Notes under the pieces: model-generated
Told to the model about the DNA's origin: nothing
Database searches by the model: none
What the model saw: the letters and a program-made list of their open reading frames with translations, nothing else
Source of the DNA: Ectocarpus siliculosus
Lineage: Eukaryota > Sar > Phaeophyceae > Ectocarpales > Ectocarpaceae
NCBI GenBank assembly: GCA_000310025.1
Contig: FN647938.1
Coordinates: 753,443-817,442, forward strand
DNA length: 64,000 nt
Direction: 5' to 3'
Program-made: the position numbers and the translations under genes
Part shown: positions 53,150 to 64,000 of the stretch, piece by piece
How the letters are laid out: the number at the start of each line of letters is the position of its first letter
Numbering within the stretch: the first letter of the stretch is position 1

Positions 53150-53750
53150 AGTAGAAAACTTCATCAACGCCAAGTGGGTATTCAACTGTAAGGCAGACGA
53201 GTACGGATGGCCGACGAAATTCAAGGCAAGACTTGTAGCGCGGGGGGACATGCAGAGGGCTTCGATTGATTTTGGAGAATTGTTTGCACCCACCGTATCC
53301 GTGTCTAGTGTGCGTTTGTTGGCAGCTTTGGCATGTGAGCAGAACCTTGACTTGTGTCATTTCGATATTCAGCAGGCGTTTGTGCAGTCTGAGCTTGAAG
53401 AGGATGTTTTCATGCGTCTCCCGCAAGGTTGTGGTAGGTTATCTGGACTGATCGTGAAGCTATGCAAGAGTCTGTACGGTTTGAAGCAGGCGTCACGACA
53501 ATGGCATGCGCACCTGACGAGGTGTTTGTTACTTTTAGGATTTGTGCAGTGTTTGGCGGATGCATGTGTTTTTCGATTTATGGAGGATGGATGTGTGATC
53601 ATGATCATCGTGGTCCACGTGGATGACATTTTTGCCGTAGGGCAGAAGGAGAGATGTGACAAGTTTGGCAGAGACCTCAACGAGATGGTCCCCGTGAAGA
53701 ACCTTGGGGAGTTGAGGTGGTACTCCGCGTGCTTTTACCAGAGAGATCTA
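53150..53750 (+). other. Reverse transcriptase region of the copia element
   Basis: Motifs include LDLCHFDIQQAFVQSEL, the copia KSLYGLKQASRQWH signature, and the catalytic VHVDDIF. Approximate coordinates. Confidence 0.9.
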
Positions 53751-53999
53751 GAGAGAGGCCTTTTGAGGATCTCGCAGCAAAGGTTTGCAGAAGAGTTGGC
53801 TGCAGAGTACGGCGTAGAGTGGGGGAAGAGTGTGCCCTTGCCTGTGAGCATGAAGCTCACCGACTTTGACGAGGACGAAGCGTGTGCTGATGTCCCTTTC
53901 CGCGAGTTGGTAGGATCCCTGATGTGGTTGGCCACTCAAACCAGGCCGGACATCGCGAATGCAGTACGAGCAGTAGCGCGGTATTGCGCGTCTCCCAAG

Positions 54000-54560
54000 A
54001 TGGTGCACTGGAAGGCAGCACTTGGTATTTTAGGGTACGTGCGTAGGACGAGTTGGATGGGGATTACATTTGAGAGGGGTGTGGTGACTGGCATGAGCAT
54101 GCAGGTGTTCGTGGATGCTGACTATGCGAGCAAGGCAGCAGACCGTAGGTCGGTTTCAGGAGGACTAGTGATGTGTGGGGGTGGGTGTGTGACTTGGTTT
54201 TCGAGGACGCAGAAGTGCGTTACGCTTTCCACAACGGAAGCAGAGTATGTGGCAATTGCCGACGTCTTGAAGGAGGTGCTTTTCTTGAGGCAAGTTTGGC
54301 GTTTTATGTTGCCAGATGCAGGTATGCCGTGCATTCAAATCTTCGAGGATAATCAGGGAGCGATTCAGATTGCGCACAACCCGATCACGAACTCAAACTC
54401 GAAGCACATTGATGTACGGCATCACTTTATCAGGGAACTGGTAGAGAGGAAGGAGATTTCGATTACTCATGTGGCGTCGGAGTTTCAGCATGCAGATTTC
54501 TTGACGAAGGCTATCAGCAAGGAATCTTTTGCGTTGCACAGAGACTTTGTGATGAATTTG
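54000..54560 (+). other. RNase H region of the copia element
   Basis: FVDADYASKAADRRSVSG and STTEAEYVAIADVLKE are the copia RNase H signatures, and the region ends with the usual KHIDVRHHFIRE and HADFLTKA motifs. Approximate coordinates. Confidence 0.9.
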
Positions 54561-54866
54561 CAGTGACAGAGGTGTTTTGGGATCAAATCGTGCTTTGCCG
54601 TTGAGTGGAAGAGAGAGGATATGTACGAGTTTGAACAAGAGATAGAGAGGGTCAAGTGGAGATGGTAGTGTTTTGGAAGGTTAATGTTCGGGATTTTTCT
54701 TGATGATTTGGAAGAGTTGGTATGCGATTGATTGTTTTTGGAGGTATTGTTTTGGTGTTGGAGTTTTCGATTTTGTCTTGGTTTTGATTTGTTTTGGGAT
54801 GAACTGGTATGATAAGGATGACTTTGATACTTTGTTGGAGCATGACGATGCATACGAGCAGGGGGG

Positions 54867-55198
54867 CTATTCGATATACTCGTAGCATAGCATGGGGGTG
54901 GTATATTGCGTATACATATGCGGGGATTGCAGTGACGAACTACGGAGGGACAAGAAGTTTCTTTGTGTTTTCCTTGGGAGTGTAGTAGATTGGTGGAGAT
55001 TCATGGAGATTCGTTCTGGGTATTAAAGCGTTATGCGTGACTTGATGCCGTGATGGAATGACGAGCTCAAGCACGCCCCCGATGAATACAACACGTTTTT
55101 CACCACGTCTACACGTCTTTACCTACCCGTGCGGCCCGTCATGGCCGAGCTGCTCTACGCTCCCATCACACACAACTGAGCCACCCGAATTATCGATC
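54867..55198 (+). repeat. 3' LTR of the copia element
   Basis: 332 bases, matching the 5' LTR with one visible difference, preceded by a purine-rich tract and followed by the AACGC target duplication. Confidence 0.95.
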
Positions 55199-55203
55199 AA
55201 CGC

Positions 55204-56968
55204 CGCCATAGAAGGAAGTTGGCTTTCGCTGGGCTACAATTTCTGGAAGGGTCAGGTTCAGATACTTGTACATATCCACTGATTTCACACATTGCGTTGA
55301 TAGCGGAAGCACTGCGCTTTTGGACCATACATTGCTTCTACGAGTCCCGGAGCAGCATACAGCGATGATATCTCTCCTATGTATGGTGGGCAAGCTCTAC
55401 AGGGCAGCTTTCCAATCCTTGGTATTTTGCTCTTGCTGGCTGCGTCTGATCGCATCCACCCAGCACGTAATTTACGTGGAGGGGAGGTCCTTGCCCCCGG
55501 AGAGAGAATGAATGGACGCGCAACTATATGACACAAAACGTCACTAGTCTAGACTACTGCTGTACTGCTGTACATCGGCCGCACGGCCGCCTGGACTACT
55601 ACTTCAAAAGCGATGGTCGATGGTCGAAAATCACTTGCAAGTTGGTGCGAGACACATCGCGTTCATTGCGGCATGCATCATCTACAGGCTACTGTTATTG
55701 TAGAACCGCGATGATAACATTGGCGACCAGTACGCACTGCTGTCGACGACGCGGCTCACACGGAAGAAAAATTTGACGAGCGAGTCCCTTTACATCGTTA
55801 CGTACGGATACATACGTTGAAAATCTCACACACTGCTGCTGTGTGTCGGTGTGTCGTAGTAAGTAGGCGAATATTAGTTGTTGAGTCTACAACCTCAATT
55901 TATTGTCGTTCCTTGCCCCCCCCCTGCGGCGAACCATGAGCCATACTAAACGACGGCTTAGTCGACTTATTTTTCTTCTGGCATGCAGACCCAAGAGTGG
56001 TCCGCCACATGCCGCCGATACTCGTCTCTGTCTCTCTCATCAGTCACCACTCGCCACTGCAATCCCGAGATCGGGCCGAAATCGGCCCGAACCCATATCA
56101 ATGATCCGGTCCTGCGTAAGTCCACACCCTTCCGTAGTCCTTGAGTACTGAGTATGGATATCTGTGGGAGGGGTCATGCGGAAGGGGTACAGAGAGTGTT
56201 GAGACAATGCACATGTTCGCGTCCACCCAACCAAGTCATGGTACGGCAGGTGTTGCTATGCATCATCAACAATTATTGTTGTACAACAAGAAAAGCCATC
56301 CTCTCAACGAACAGAACAACAACTTCCAAAAATGGAATAGAAAAAAAAGTAGCCGAAGCAAAGAGCCAGGCACGCGGCGCTTTATTCCCCCACCGCCCAC
56401 TCATACACGCTACACGATCCAACGTTCTTTTCACGTCAAGGGAGCTCCTAGCCAGCGATCAAGGTGGGTCTTTATAGCCTCTTTTGGTAAATAGCGTATT
56501 GCACGTCGTGATGAGAGCAGCTGAAGACGAGTGATTGCGGTACAGTCCATACGCCGCAAATACGCCTTTAGCGCCATCTCTTAATAGACTATGTAGTCTG
56601 CATGCAGGCGTATTCACCTGCGAAAACTCGTTCGTTTTTCCCGCAGAGGATGCGTGCGAGTACATATGCATACACCCTGTTGCTCTCCTCGTATTTGAAC
56701 TCCCGGGATGCGAACTTAGCGTGCATTGTAAGGTGTTGGCAAGCAGTCCGGTTTGTCATTCGCAGCCCCCAAAAAGTGTCCTAAAGTATGCAGGGTTGTG
56801 TGTTGTGTGTCTGCAGCAAACTATCCGGCGCCCGATATCCAAAGAGCAGTTCCTGCCCCAGCAGATCCCACCTGCTGAGAAGATCTGAACGCGCAGCACA
56901 CCGCCGAGCGATGTCAAACCACTCTCACCGCTGTCGCCGAAATACGCTCCGCCGTACTACATGCGCAG
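55204..56968. other. Intergenic, right flank of LTR element and upstream of the WSC-CAP gene
   Basis: A tandem pair of the decamer TACTGCTGTA lies at 55555-55572, overlapping by two bases. A short minus-strand frame running into the LTR insertion site (about 55390-55200, KYLNLTLPEIVAQRKPTSFY) could be a bit of a host exon cut by the insertion, but has no support elsewhere. No other coding signal is seen. Confidence 0.35.
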
Positions 56969-59900
56969 ATGTACCTTCCTGCTGTGGTGTCTGCCACGTT
57001 ACTCCCCGCCGCGCTTGGTCGGGGAGCTATCCGAACCACTTCTCGCCAAGGGCAAGCTGTTGGCATTCACGTGAGTAAATTGCTCGCGCCTTGCATACAC
57101 ACACATACTGTAATTTTGTGTGCGTACCCGCCCCATTCTTTGAACAGAGCCCACCTGCCGCCACCCGACTGCGGGTGCTTAGTCGAGTCTATCGTGTACC
57201 AAAAGGGTTCGGAACCTGACCAAACCTGGTACCGTTGCATGCATATCTCAGTGTGCACGGGCACGAAATCCCACAATCAATCTCATCTCGCCCCCAAACC
57301 CAAGATATCCGTTCCAAAACTAAGTAACTGCCGTCAGGCTCATAACCTTTTGGGCCGAAACACCGCCCACCCTGTGCTTTCCCTCTTATGCAATATCAGC
57401 AGCAGCGTCAACTCCGACGATTGTCGTATGAGACATCCTCGTACGAGTACATCGACTGCTACGCGGACGAGGGGGAGGAGGGGCAGGGCCGAGCCATGGA
57501 TGACGGGTTCAGATCCAATGAAATGACTCCGGAGGTGAGAAGAAAAACATGGTGGGGTGGACGCGGGAGAGAAGGCTCGCGTACCACTCGCGCGGGGAGT
57601 ACAGGCTTTGTTCGTTGATTGTGACACACAAGGCGGGCACACTCTGTCCTGTCGTTCACCACAACTGAACAGCCAGTCTACTTACGTATCTCTGTATCTC
57701 TGGAAGTCTGCGTATGCGGGACATTCTTCTTGCACACACACGTAGTCTACGACGGCTCGTAGGGTGTCCGTAGTGTGTGCAGAAACATGCGACACCAAAA
57801 CAGTGCATGCTAGCTTCCCTGCGCAAACCGCGACCGTGCAGCTCTCTATGCCAGCTGGCATCCTCGACTAGAATTGTTGAATGCATAGTCCACAGCATGA
57901 GATTGTTATGTCATGAACTTGACCAGATTGCACACTTCCATGTACACGCGCAGTGCCGCGAACGCTCGTGGAATCCGAATTCCAAAAAAAATATGTCGGT
58001 TGGATCCAATAAATGAAAGCAGCGTCTTTTTTCAATTTTTCAGCCTTTGGGCACACAGACTTCCAAGAACACGAGAGCACAACAGCCTAATGTAGTTCTA
58101 GAGTTTTGGGCTATGAGTTATGATATGGGTCTAGGGTTCAAGCAACATCAGTCCTGTTGATGTTGCGCTTGATGATGACTGACCGCTAGTTGTAGTGCTC
58201 TAGGTGTGCGCAGTTGCACTGGTACTCTTGAGGTCATCAGGTTGAAAAGCACTTCGAAATGTTATCCCGCGTTGTTCCGAAGTCTACTGTAACCGGATAG
58301 AACCGTTGCAAGCAGTGCTGAGGTCGCTGGTGTGCAGTGTATGAAGAATTGGGCGCGTCCTTGGCTCGCCGGGCTGTCCGCAGCTCGTAGCGAAAAAGCA
58401 TGTATGTGAGGCTCGCAACCCGTGGTGAACGTGCGTATGTATGTACAGCAGTAGCGTGCCCGATTTTGAGGGCGGAAAGAGAGCATAATTGAAAGACTGG
58501 GTGAGAGGCATCCTGAGAGGCTGGCCATGGAGCTTCGCCATCCTCTCACACCTCACACACTCCGCCGAGCACCTGTATAGTCTAGAAACCAGCAGTATAC
58601 GGCGTGCGGCGGAACCAAGGAACCACCAAGCACCACCACCCCACCACCTACCGAATACATACGACACAACATGACACACGCCCTGGACCGATTTTCAAAG
58701 CTCGATTACGCCACGACCAAGATGAATTAACGGCACGGTACATTTTCGGAAAGTTCTCGACGAGACGGCTTCGATGGCACCGTTTTCGGCGCTGTGACTC
58801 TTTCTGCTGTTGAGAAATCGAGCTTTGAAAATCGGTACAGGGGGGGGTGTTATCCTGTGTCGAATATGGTATCCATGTACCCCAGAACAGGTTACCCTGG
58901 CTGGTTACCCCGCACTTTTCTGCTCCCGCGTACTTGACATAGCAACCCAGCTTGCGAGACAAACACAGCAGTCGCTGCACGCTGTGTTATCCGACAGCGA
59001 AACGACTGCAGAGTAGGCGTTTTTCCTGCTGCAGACGAGATGTCCCGGGCACACAGCAGCTGATTGCTTGTAGCAGTGTACATCCTGTTGTACAGTTGCT
59101 TGACGCGTCTACTCTCTGGTTCACAGGGAGGTACCATGGTATGCAATTGCTGTTGACCGCCGACAGGGCAGTCTTGCTGTGCGTCAAGCACGGATGTAAT
59201 GACGCCGGAACTTCACTCTTATCCTGCCGTGTTGTGCAGTTGTGCTACGAGCACTGCTCCAGCAACGGCTACGACTTCATGGGCCTGCAATACGGACGCG
59301 AATGTTACTGCGGGACCGAAGAGGAGGAGAAACGGCACGTGCAGTACGGACCGGGCACTTGCGACCACCCTTGCAAAGGCGACGACAACCTTGTTTGCGG
59401 TGCGTTCCAACACTGCTGTACGCTCCCAACACGTCCAAAGCCTCCTGCTTTCTCCAATGTATGAACATGACTGTTTAGCGGAGGATGCATTTCAACTCGT
59501 GCAGGAACTGACGTGGCTGCTTCAACACTACATCGGGGTATTTCTGACCTTCACAGTAGGAACAAGGTCGTCGCCGATAAATCCTTGCTACAACCAACGA
59601 AATGCTTCGATATGGCATGACTTGTGTGAACCCCTAGTAAATATGCGTATGATGGTCAAGTTGACCGCCGATCGGTATCAATGCATCCGAAACAAACAGG
59701 AGGGTTTTGGTCGTTCGATCTCTACTACATTGGAGAAACTGGGCCGGCAGATGCCGGAGATAGCGTCGACGACTCTTCCGAGAAGCAGGTCTTGCTGGAC
59801 CTTCACAACGAGGCTAGGTCAGAAGCAGTCACATCAAATAGTGGCATTTTTTGTTTCGGGAAGTTGACTTCGGAAATTGACCCGATGTACGGTGCGTTGC

Positions 59901-62900
59901 GTACGTGAGCATCTACGGTAAATCGAAGCAGGAGTCGTCGCTTCATCGGCACGTATAGCTATAACGCCTAAACTACTGCGGTTATTACAATAGTCGCGAA
60001 TGTTGATCAGATTGTACGAATGCTGCGTCCACGCACCTCGATCAAAACGAGGTGTGTTGGGACCGTCGACAAGAGATTTGTGGCATGGTTACATCTTTTC
60101 TACAGCGACTCCGCCCCCCTCGCATGTCTTCCGGCAACAACTGGACCCGGCCTTCTCGATGTCGGTCATGCACCTGCATGTCCTGTCTAAATAGTGAAAT
60201 ATTCTCCCCACGCAGCACCGTCTCGACCAAATGCCTTCTTCCTTTTTCTGAACCCGGCGACGCACCACCCGTGCCTACCACCGCAGGTGCGTGCACGGCG
60301 CGGAGCCCTTGGCATGGGACGAAACCATGGAGGAGACTGCCAGGGTAAGTCCAACATCGCTGCCCCTGGGGAGCGAGCACATTCTGGCATCACGTCGGCG
60401 TAGGATCCTAAGGGTAGCTTCCAGCTGGTCTTTTGGACTCGCGCCAACTACTACTTCTCATCATCGTATTCCCCTCCTCATATCCATTTGTGGCCAAGGC
60501 GCCCTGGCCGCATTGACACCGACCCCCACCTCATTTCGCGAAACTTCCGTCGGTTGTTCCCTCCTCCCAACGTGACAGGGTCACGCTGAGGAGCTCACCT
60601 CGCGGCAAAATTGTGGCTATTTGTTCTGGAGCGACGTGACAGCGCACGGTTACGGCGAAAACCTCTACCTGTGCTATGGCGCGGCCGACTGCATGATGTA
60701 CGACGGAGTGCTGGACACAATGTGTGAGTGCCGTGACGTTTTTTTGAAAGAAATGGAGCGATGGTTGTGGTCGATGCAACCTGCCACTGCGACCGTCTTG
60801 CAATTTTGGGGTCGACCTTGTATTTCGGACGAAAACTACGCGGAGTTCCAAAGTATGCGAAGAAACGAAAAGCGTGAAATAACAAGAAGCATCATGTGCC
60901 CGGTTACAACACTTGTTGTTCCCAGTGATTTCGGTTGAGCTAGGGTCCGAACCATTTCCTCCCTCTCCTTGCCCTCCCCGCAGCCGTTCTCTCCGTTTCC
61001 AAGCATTGCATAACTGCCGTTTCAAAAATTACCTCTCGAGCTGGACGTGATTGATTCCGCACAGATGTTGCTCGGTTCTCCAACCCTACCACAACAACGG
61101 CCTTCAACTGTTTCCTTTTCTGCGGCGCTTCGCATATTTTCGTCTGTTTGGGACTTCCAACCCCCGCAGACGACTATGCAGTCGACGACGGACCTGTAAC
61201 CGAGTACGACATCCGTGCTAGGCGCATGCTGTGGGCGTCTACAACCAAGCTCGGATGTGCGATCAGCTCATGCGTCTACCAGTACATCGACGTGGAAGTC
61301 TTGGTCTGCAACTACGACCCGATGTGAGCTGACGCACGCGTTTGTTTCCGTTTCGTTCGGGTGGCGCGCCCTTGAGACCATTTTCTACAATGCACCCGCC
61401 CAACAAGCGTGATAGCTTTCGGTACAATACAGCCACCTTGCCTTTGGCACGGAACAAACGAATGACCTCCCGCCCCTCTCCCCCCTCGAAACTGCAGTGG
61501 CGACTACGGGGACCCTGCAGCCATCGAGGTAGAGGTTGGACTCCCCGAACAATCGGAGGAGGAATGCCAACAGGTTGCCCCGCCGGACACGCCTTCGCCC
61601 GGGACTACCCCTGCCCCCGCAGCCACCACCCCGCCGCCCTCCACTGGGGAAGAGCCTATCCCGACAACAGCTCAACCGCTCCCTGTCACCCTCCCTCCGT
61701 CCTTCCCCACCTCCCCTCCCGTCTCCGAGACTGACCCGCCTTCACCTGAACCGGAACCATCGACCCGTGCTCCTGTAACGCCCGAACCCACTCCGGCCCC
61801 CGTTAAACCCGAGCCCGAGCCCACTCCAGCCCCTGTTAAGCCCGAGCCCGAGCCCACTCCGGCCCCTGTTGCGCCCGAGCCTGAGCCCACTCCGGCCCCT
61901 GTTGCGCCCGAGCCTGAGCCCACTCCGGCCCCTGTTGCGCCCGAGCCTGAGCCCACTCCGGCCCCTGTTAAGCCCGAGCCCGAGCCCACTCCGGCCCCCG
62001 TTAAACCCGAGCCCGAGCCCACTCCGGCCCCGGTGACAGACGAAAGCCCTGGCGTTGGTGCATGCAACCCGAACCCTTGCATGAACGGAGGGTCGTGCGA
62101 GGTGGACCCCAACGGTGGGTACACCTGCAGCTGCGGGAGCAGCTACGGGGGGATGATGTGCGAGACCGACGTTACGGGTGAGGTGGATACCTGCTCTCGT
62201 TGGGCACCAACAATCGACCAACAAGGAGAGGATTGCAGTTTTCTGCAACTGAAACGCGTGCCATTGTTTAAAACTCTTTGTGTCCGTACTGTAGCCGAAA
62301 AGAGTTGGGTGTGGGGGAAGTATCTACGTTTTGAAGGCTCCAGCAACGCAAGGAGCCGTATGTAGCGTACATGACCGCCGTACTTGTTGTGCGAAAGTTC
62401 ACACCGGGCCCCATCTACTTGTCTTTTCAGGCATGTCAGAGTTCTTCATCACAGTGGACTTCCTGGGAACGTGGAGTGACGAACGCAAGGGCGTCTTCCA
62501 AAGGGCAGCCAACAGGTGAGGCTGGGAGGCCATCTCCGTAGGAGCTCAGTCTCATCGAGCTCAGCCTTTCGCCTGGTCGCCTTTGTACAGCATTCTTCGC
62601 ACGCGCCCGGTGCGATCTCGCCGCACCTTTCCCTGACCCTCCGGTTCCTGTTCCCCCAAAACACCCGATGAATTAGGTGGTCGGAGATCTTGACGCACAT
62701 CCCGTGCTCCGGAACCAACGGCAATGGGGGTGCCGCGGGCGAGCTTACCATCACCTCCACTCTTGAACCCATCGACGGTGTCTACGGAACCCTGGGCTTC
62801 GCCGGGCCTCGCGGCACCTACAATGACTGCCGCGGCATCAGCTACTCCGGAGAGATGTGAGAGTGGTTGCAGTTTGTAGTTGGTGATTTTCAGGTTGGAA

Positions 62901-63991
62901 GAGTGTTTTTCCACTTGATGCACACGACGTGGAGCTGACTGTCCACTCTTTAAACATCGCCTGCACGCTGAAAGCAGGGCTTTCTTTCTGCGTTCGGGAC
63001 GTCTGTTTTTACCACGGTATCGTAGTTGTCTTCATAGCCTGTTAACCGTTCACATGCTCCCGGTATCCATCGTCAGGACGTTCGACATCGACGACATCGC
63101 TGAGATGGAGAGGCAGGGAACCTTCGAAGGTGTCATCCTCCATGAGATGGGCCACGTTATCGGCACCGGGTGAGATGACATCCTTGCAGGGGGACGCGAT
63201 TACTTGATTCGTATGTTCCCGCAATTGTGTGTTGAACCAGAGCCAGAAGGATGTGCTTGGCATGCCTACCCTCGTGCGAGTGTTGTGAAGGATTCGGCCC
63301 ATATCTTGCGAGGTTGCCGCTCGGGGGTCTACAGCACTTGCGGGTTGTAGATGGGCTCTTCTCATCTATATCGAAACTCATGCATTGCTGTCCGTCTTTG
63401 CGCTCCGTGTGTTTCTTGACGTCTACCACCAGTACCCTGTGGGGTGAGTGTTCCGATTGTGACAGCACCGGCAGCGCGGAATGGAAGTGCCCCCTGGCTG
63501 CCCAGGTGTACAACGACTTCATGGGCAACCCTGCTGGTTCCCGGGCCGATATTGTAGAGCTCGAAGGCGGAACCGGTGAGCTTAATGCAGGACTGCATGC
63601 GGGGCAACGAAACAGTACGTGCAACTCTGCCATCGTGCACTGCCATTTGTCTTGGAACTGTTGTTCGAAAGTTTTAACTGGATCATGACGTTTATCAAAC
63701 TTCCGTGGAAGGGGTTGCTGCCGCTTGTACGATGGCACAGGGTTGAGCTAGCTTGTCACTCATGTTATGTCGATCATGGGCCCGTCGTCCATGTGGACCT
63801 TGTATTCCGCTCAAAAGGCTACATGATGAAGCTAGCCGCAGATGTTTTCGCGCTCGAGTGTACGTTCGCTAACTTTCTAAAAATCGTGCGTCAACTCTGT
63901 CACGGTTCGCGATTCTTTCTCAGGTACAAGCTGCGGACACTTCAGCGAATCTACGTTCGAAGATGAGCTCATGACTGGCTTCGTCAATGCG
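56969..63991 (+). CDS. Secreted WSC-CAP-EGF-metalloprotease protein (runs off the window)
   Basis: Thirteen exons keep splice phase throughout: 56969-57070 (tentative leader MYLPAVVSATLLPAALG), 57400-57534, 59240-59399, 59700-59817, 60287-60344, 60579-60723, 61170-61323, 61498-62177, 62431-62515, 62677-62856, 63077-63169, 63433-63575 and 63924-63991, about 707 residues so far. Order: WSC domain (YIDCYADEG...GLQYGRECYCG...VCGGFWSFDLYYI); CAP/SCP domain (LLDLHNEAR, HGAEPLAWDETM, YGENLY, STTKLGCAISSC, VCNYDPIGDYG); proline-rich repeats; a six-Cys EGF-like domain (CNPNPCMNGGSC...); then a leishmanolysin-like (M8-type) zinc protease with HEMGHVIGTGTLW and SCGHFSESTFEDELMTGF, the last holding a likely third zinc ligand. 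The leader and disulphide-rich modules suggest secretion to the wall or matrix; WSC domains bind carbohydrate. The C-terminus lies outside the window. Confidence 0.88.
58681..58842. repeat. Candidate MITE with 27-bp inverted ends, in intron 2 of the WSC-CAP gene
   Basis: The inner 21 bases of the arms (58687-58707 and 58816-58836) are perfect reverse complements, and with one mismatch the pairing extends six bases outward. The element is 162 bases with no coding content. No clear target-site duplication was found. Confidence 0.5.
61780..62034 (+). repeat. 33-bp tandem repeat encoding PEPEPTPAPV(K/A)
   Basis: About eight in-frame units of 11 residues (first one shortened) lie between the CAP and EGF-like domains. 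Neighbouring units are nearly identical at the DNA level, differing mostly in AAG/AAA versus GCG for the variable Lys or Ala. The stretch is probably an extended, possibly glycosylated, spacer. Confidence 0.92.
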
Positions 63992-64000
63992 GTACGTCGT

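Larger units (their letters stand above)
47902..55198 (+). mobile_element. Ty1/copia LTR retrotransposon, young copy
   Basis: Two 332-base LTRs flank a gag-pol region in the order gag, protease, integrase, reverse transcriptase, RNase H, which is the Ty1/copia (Pseudoviridae) order. The insertion is bordered by the five-base duplication AACGC (47897-47901 and 55199-55203). A purine-rich tract ending GGGGGG lies just before the 3' LTR. The coding part appears broken in about three places, so this copy is probably not autonomous. The LTRs differ at one position that I could find, so the insertion is very recent. The LTR ends do not show the usual TG...CA. Confidence 0.93.

Noticed and set aside
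61672-62124. Gly/Ser/Val-rich minus-strand frame over the proline repeats
   Set aside because: Antisense of the PEPEPTPAPV repeat; the plus-strand frame joins in phase to flanking exons.

Overview
The window looks like nuclear DNA from a brown alga, most likely an Ectocarpus-like species. This is inference. It rests on widely spaced genes with many introns of several hundred bases and clean GT-AG borders, a plant-type plastid porphobilinogen synthase behind a possible secondary-plastid leader, WSC and FNIP domains, and abundant repeat-rich non-coding DNA. No bacterial operon, rRNA gene or CRISPR array is visible.

Layout. Positions 1-430 are a degraded homopolymer-rich end. From 431 to about 12.3 kb there is no convincing gene except one possible exon (2073-2200, minus); it holds microsatellites, a SINE-like unit and two candidate inverted-repeat elements. 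The hemB (ALAD) gene lies at 12495-16942 (plus), with eight exons and phase-0 introns throughout. A DCAF4/WDR21-like WD-repeat gene lies at 18911-22821 (minus). A gene of unknown function with one membrane segment and a predicted coiled coil starts at 26852. It runs into a near-perfect 0.94-kb-arm palindrome (28338-30231) centred on six Ns. A second, decayed copy of the locus lies at 42590-46262 and carries its own small foldbacks of the same exons. Between them are a dead LINE tail (31446-32410, minus), a roughly 4-kb stretch without a clear gene, and an FNIP-repeat gene (36558-37937, minus). A young Ty1/copia LTR element fills 47902-55198, with 332-bp LTRs that differ at one site I could see and a 5-bp target duplication. 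The window ends inside a large secreted-protein gene (56969-63991, plus) whose exons can be followed with consistent splice phase: leader, WSC, CAP/SCP, proline-rich repeats, EGF-like, then a leishmanolysin-like zinc metalloprotease with HEMGHVIGTG.

The genes do not form a pathway. hemB serves tetrapyrrole synthesis in the plastid; the DCAF4-like protein is expected to be a CUL4-DDB1 ubiquitin ligase receptor; the WSC-CAP-EGF-protease protein is probably an extracellular or cell-wall protein. The points most worth a second look are this domain combination, the repeated exon-level inverted duplications in one gene family, and an over-represented decamer, TACTGCTGTA, found at eleven places. All exon models are read by eye from reading frame and splice sites; none has been tested against transcripts or databases.
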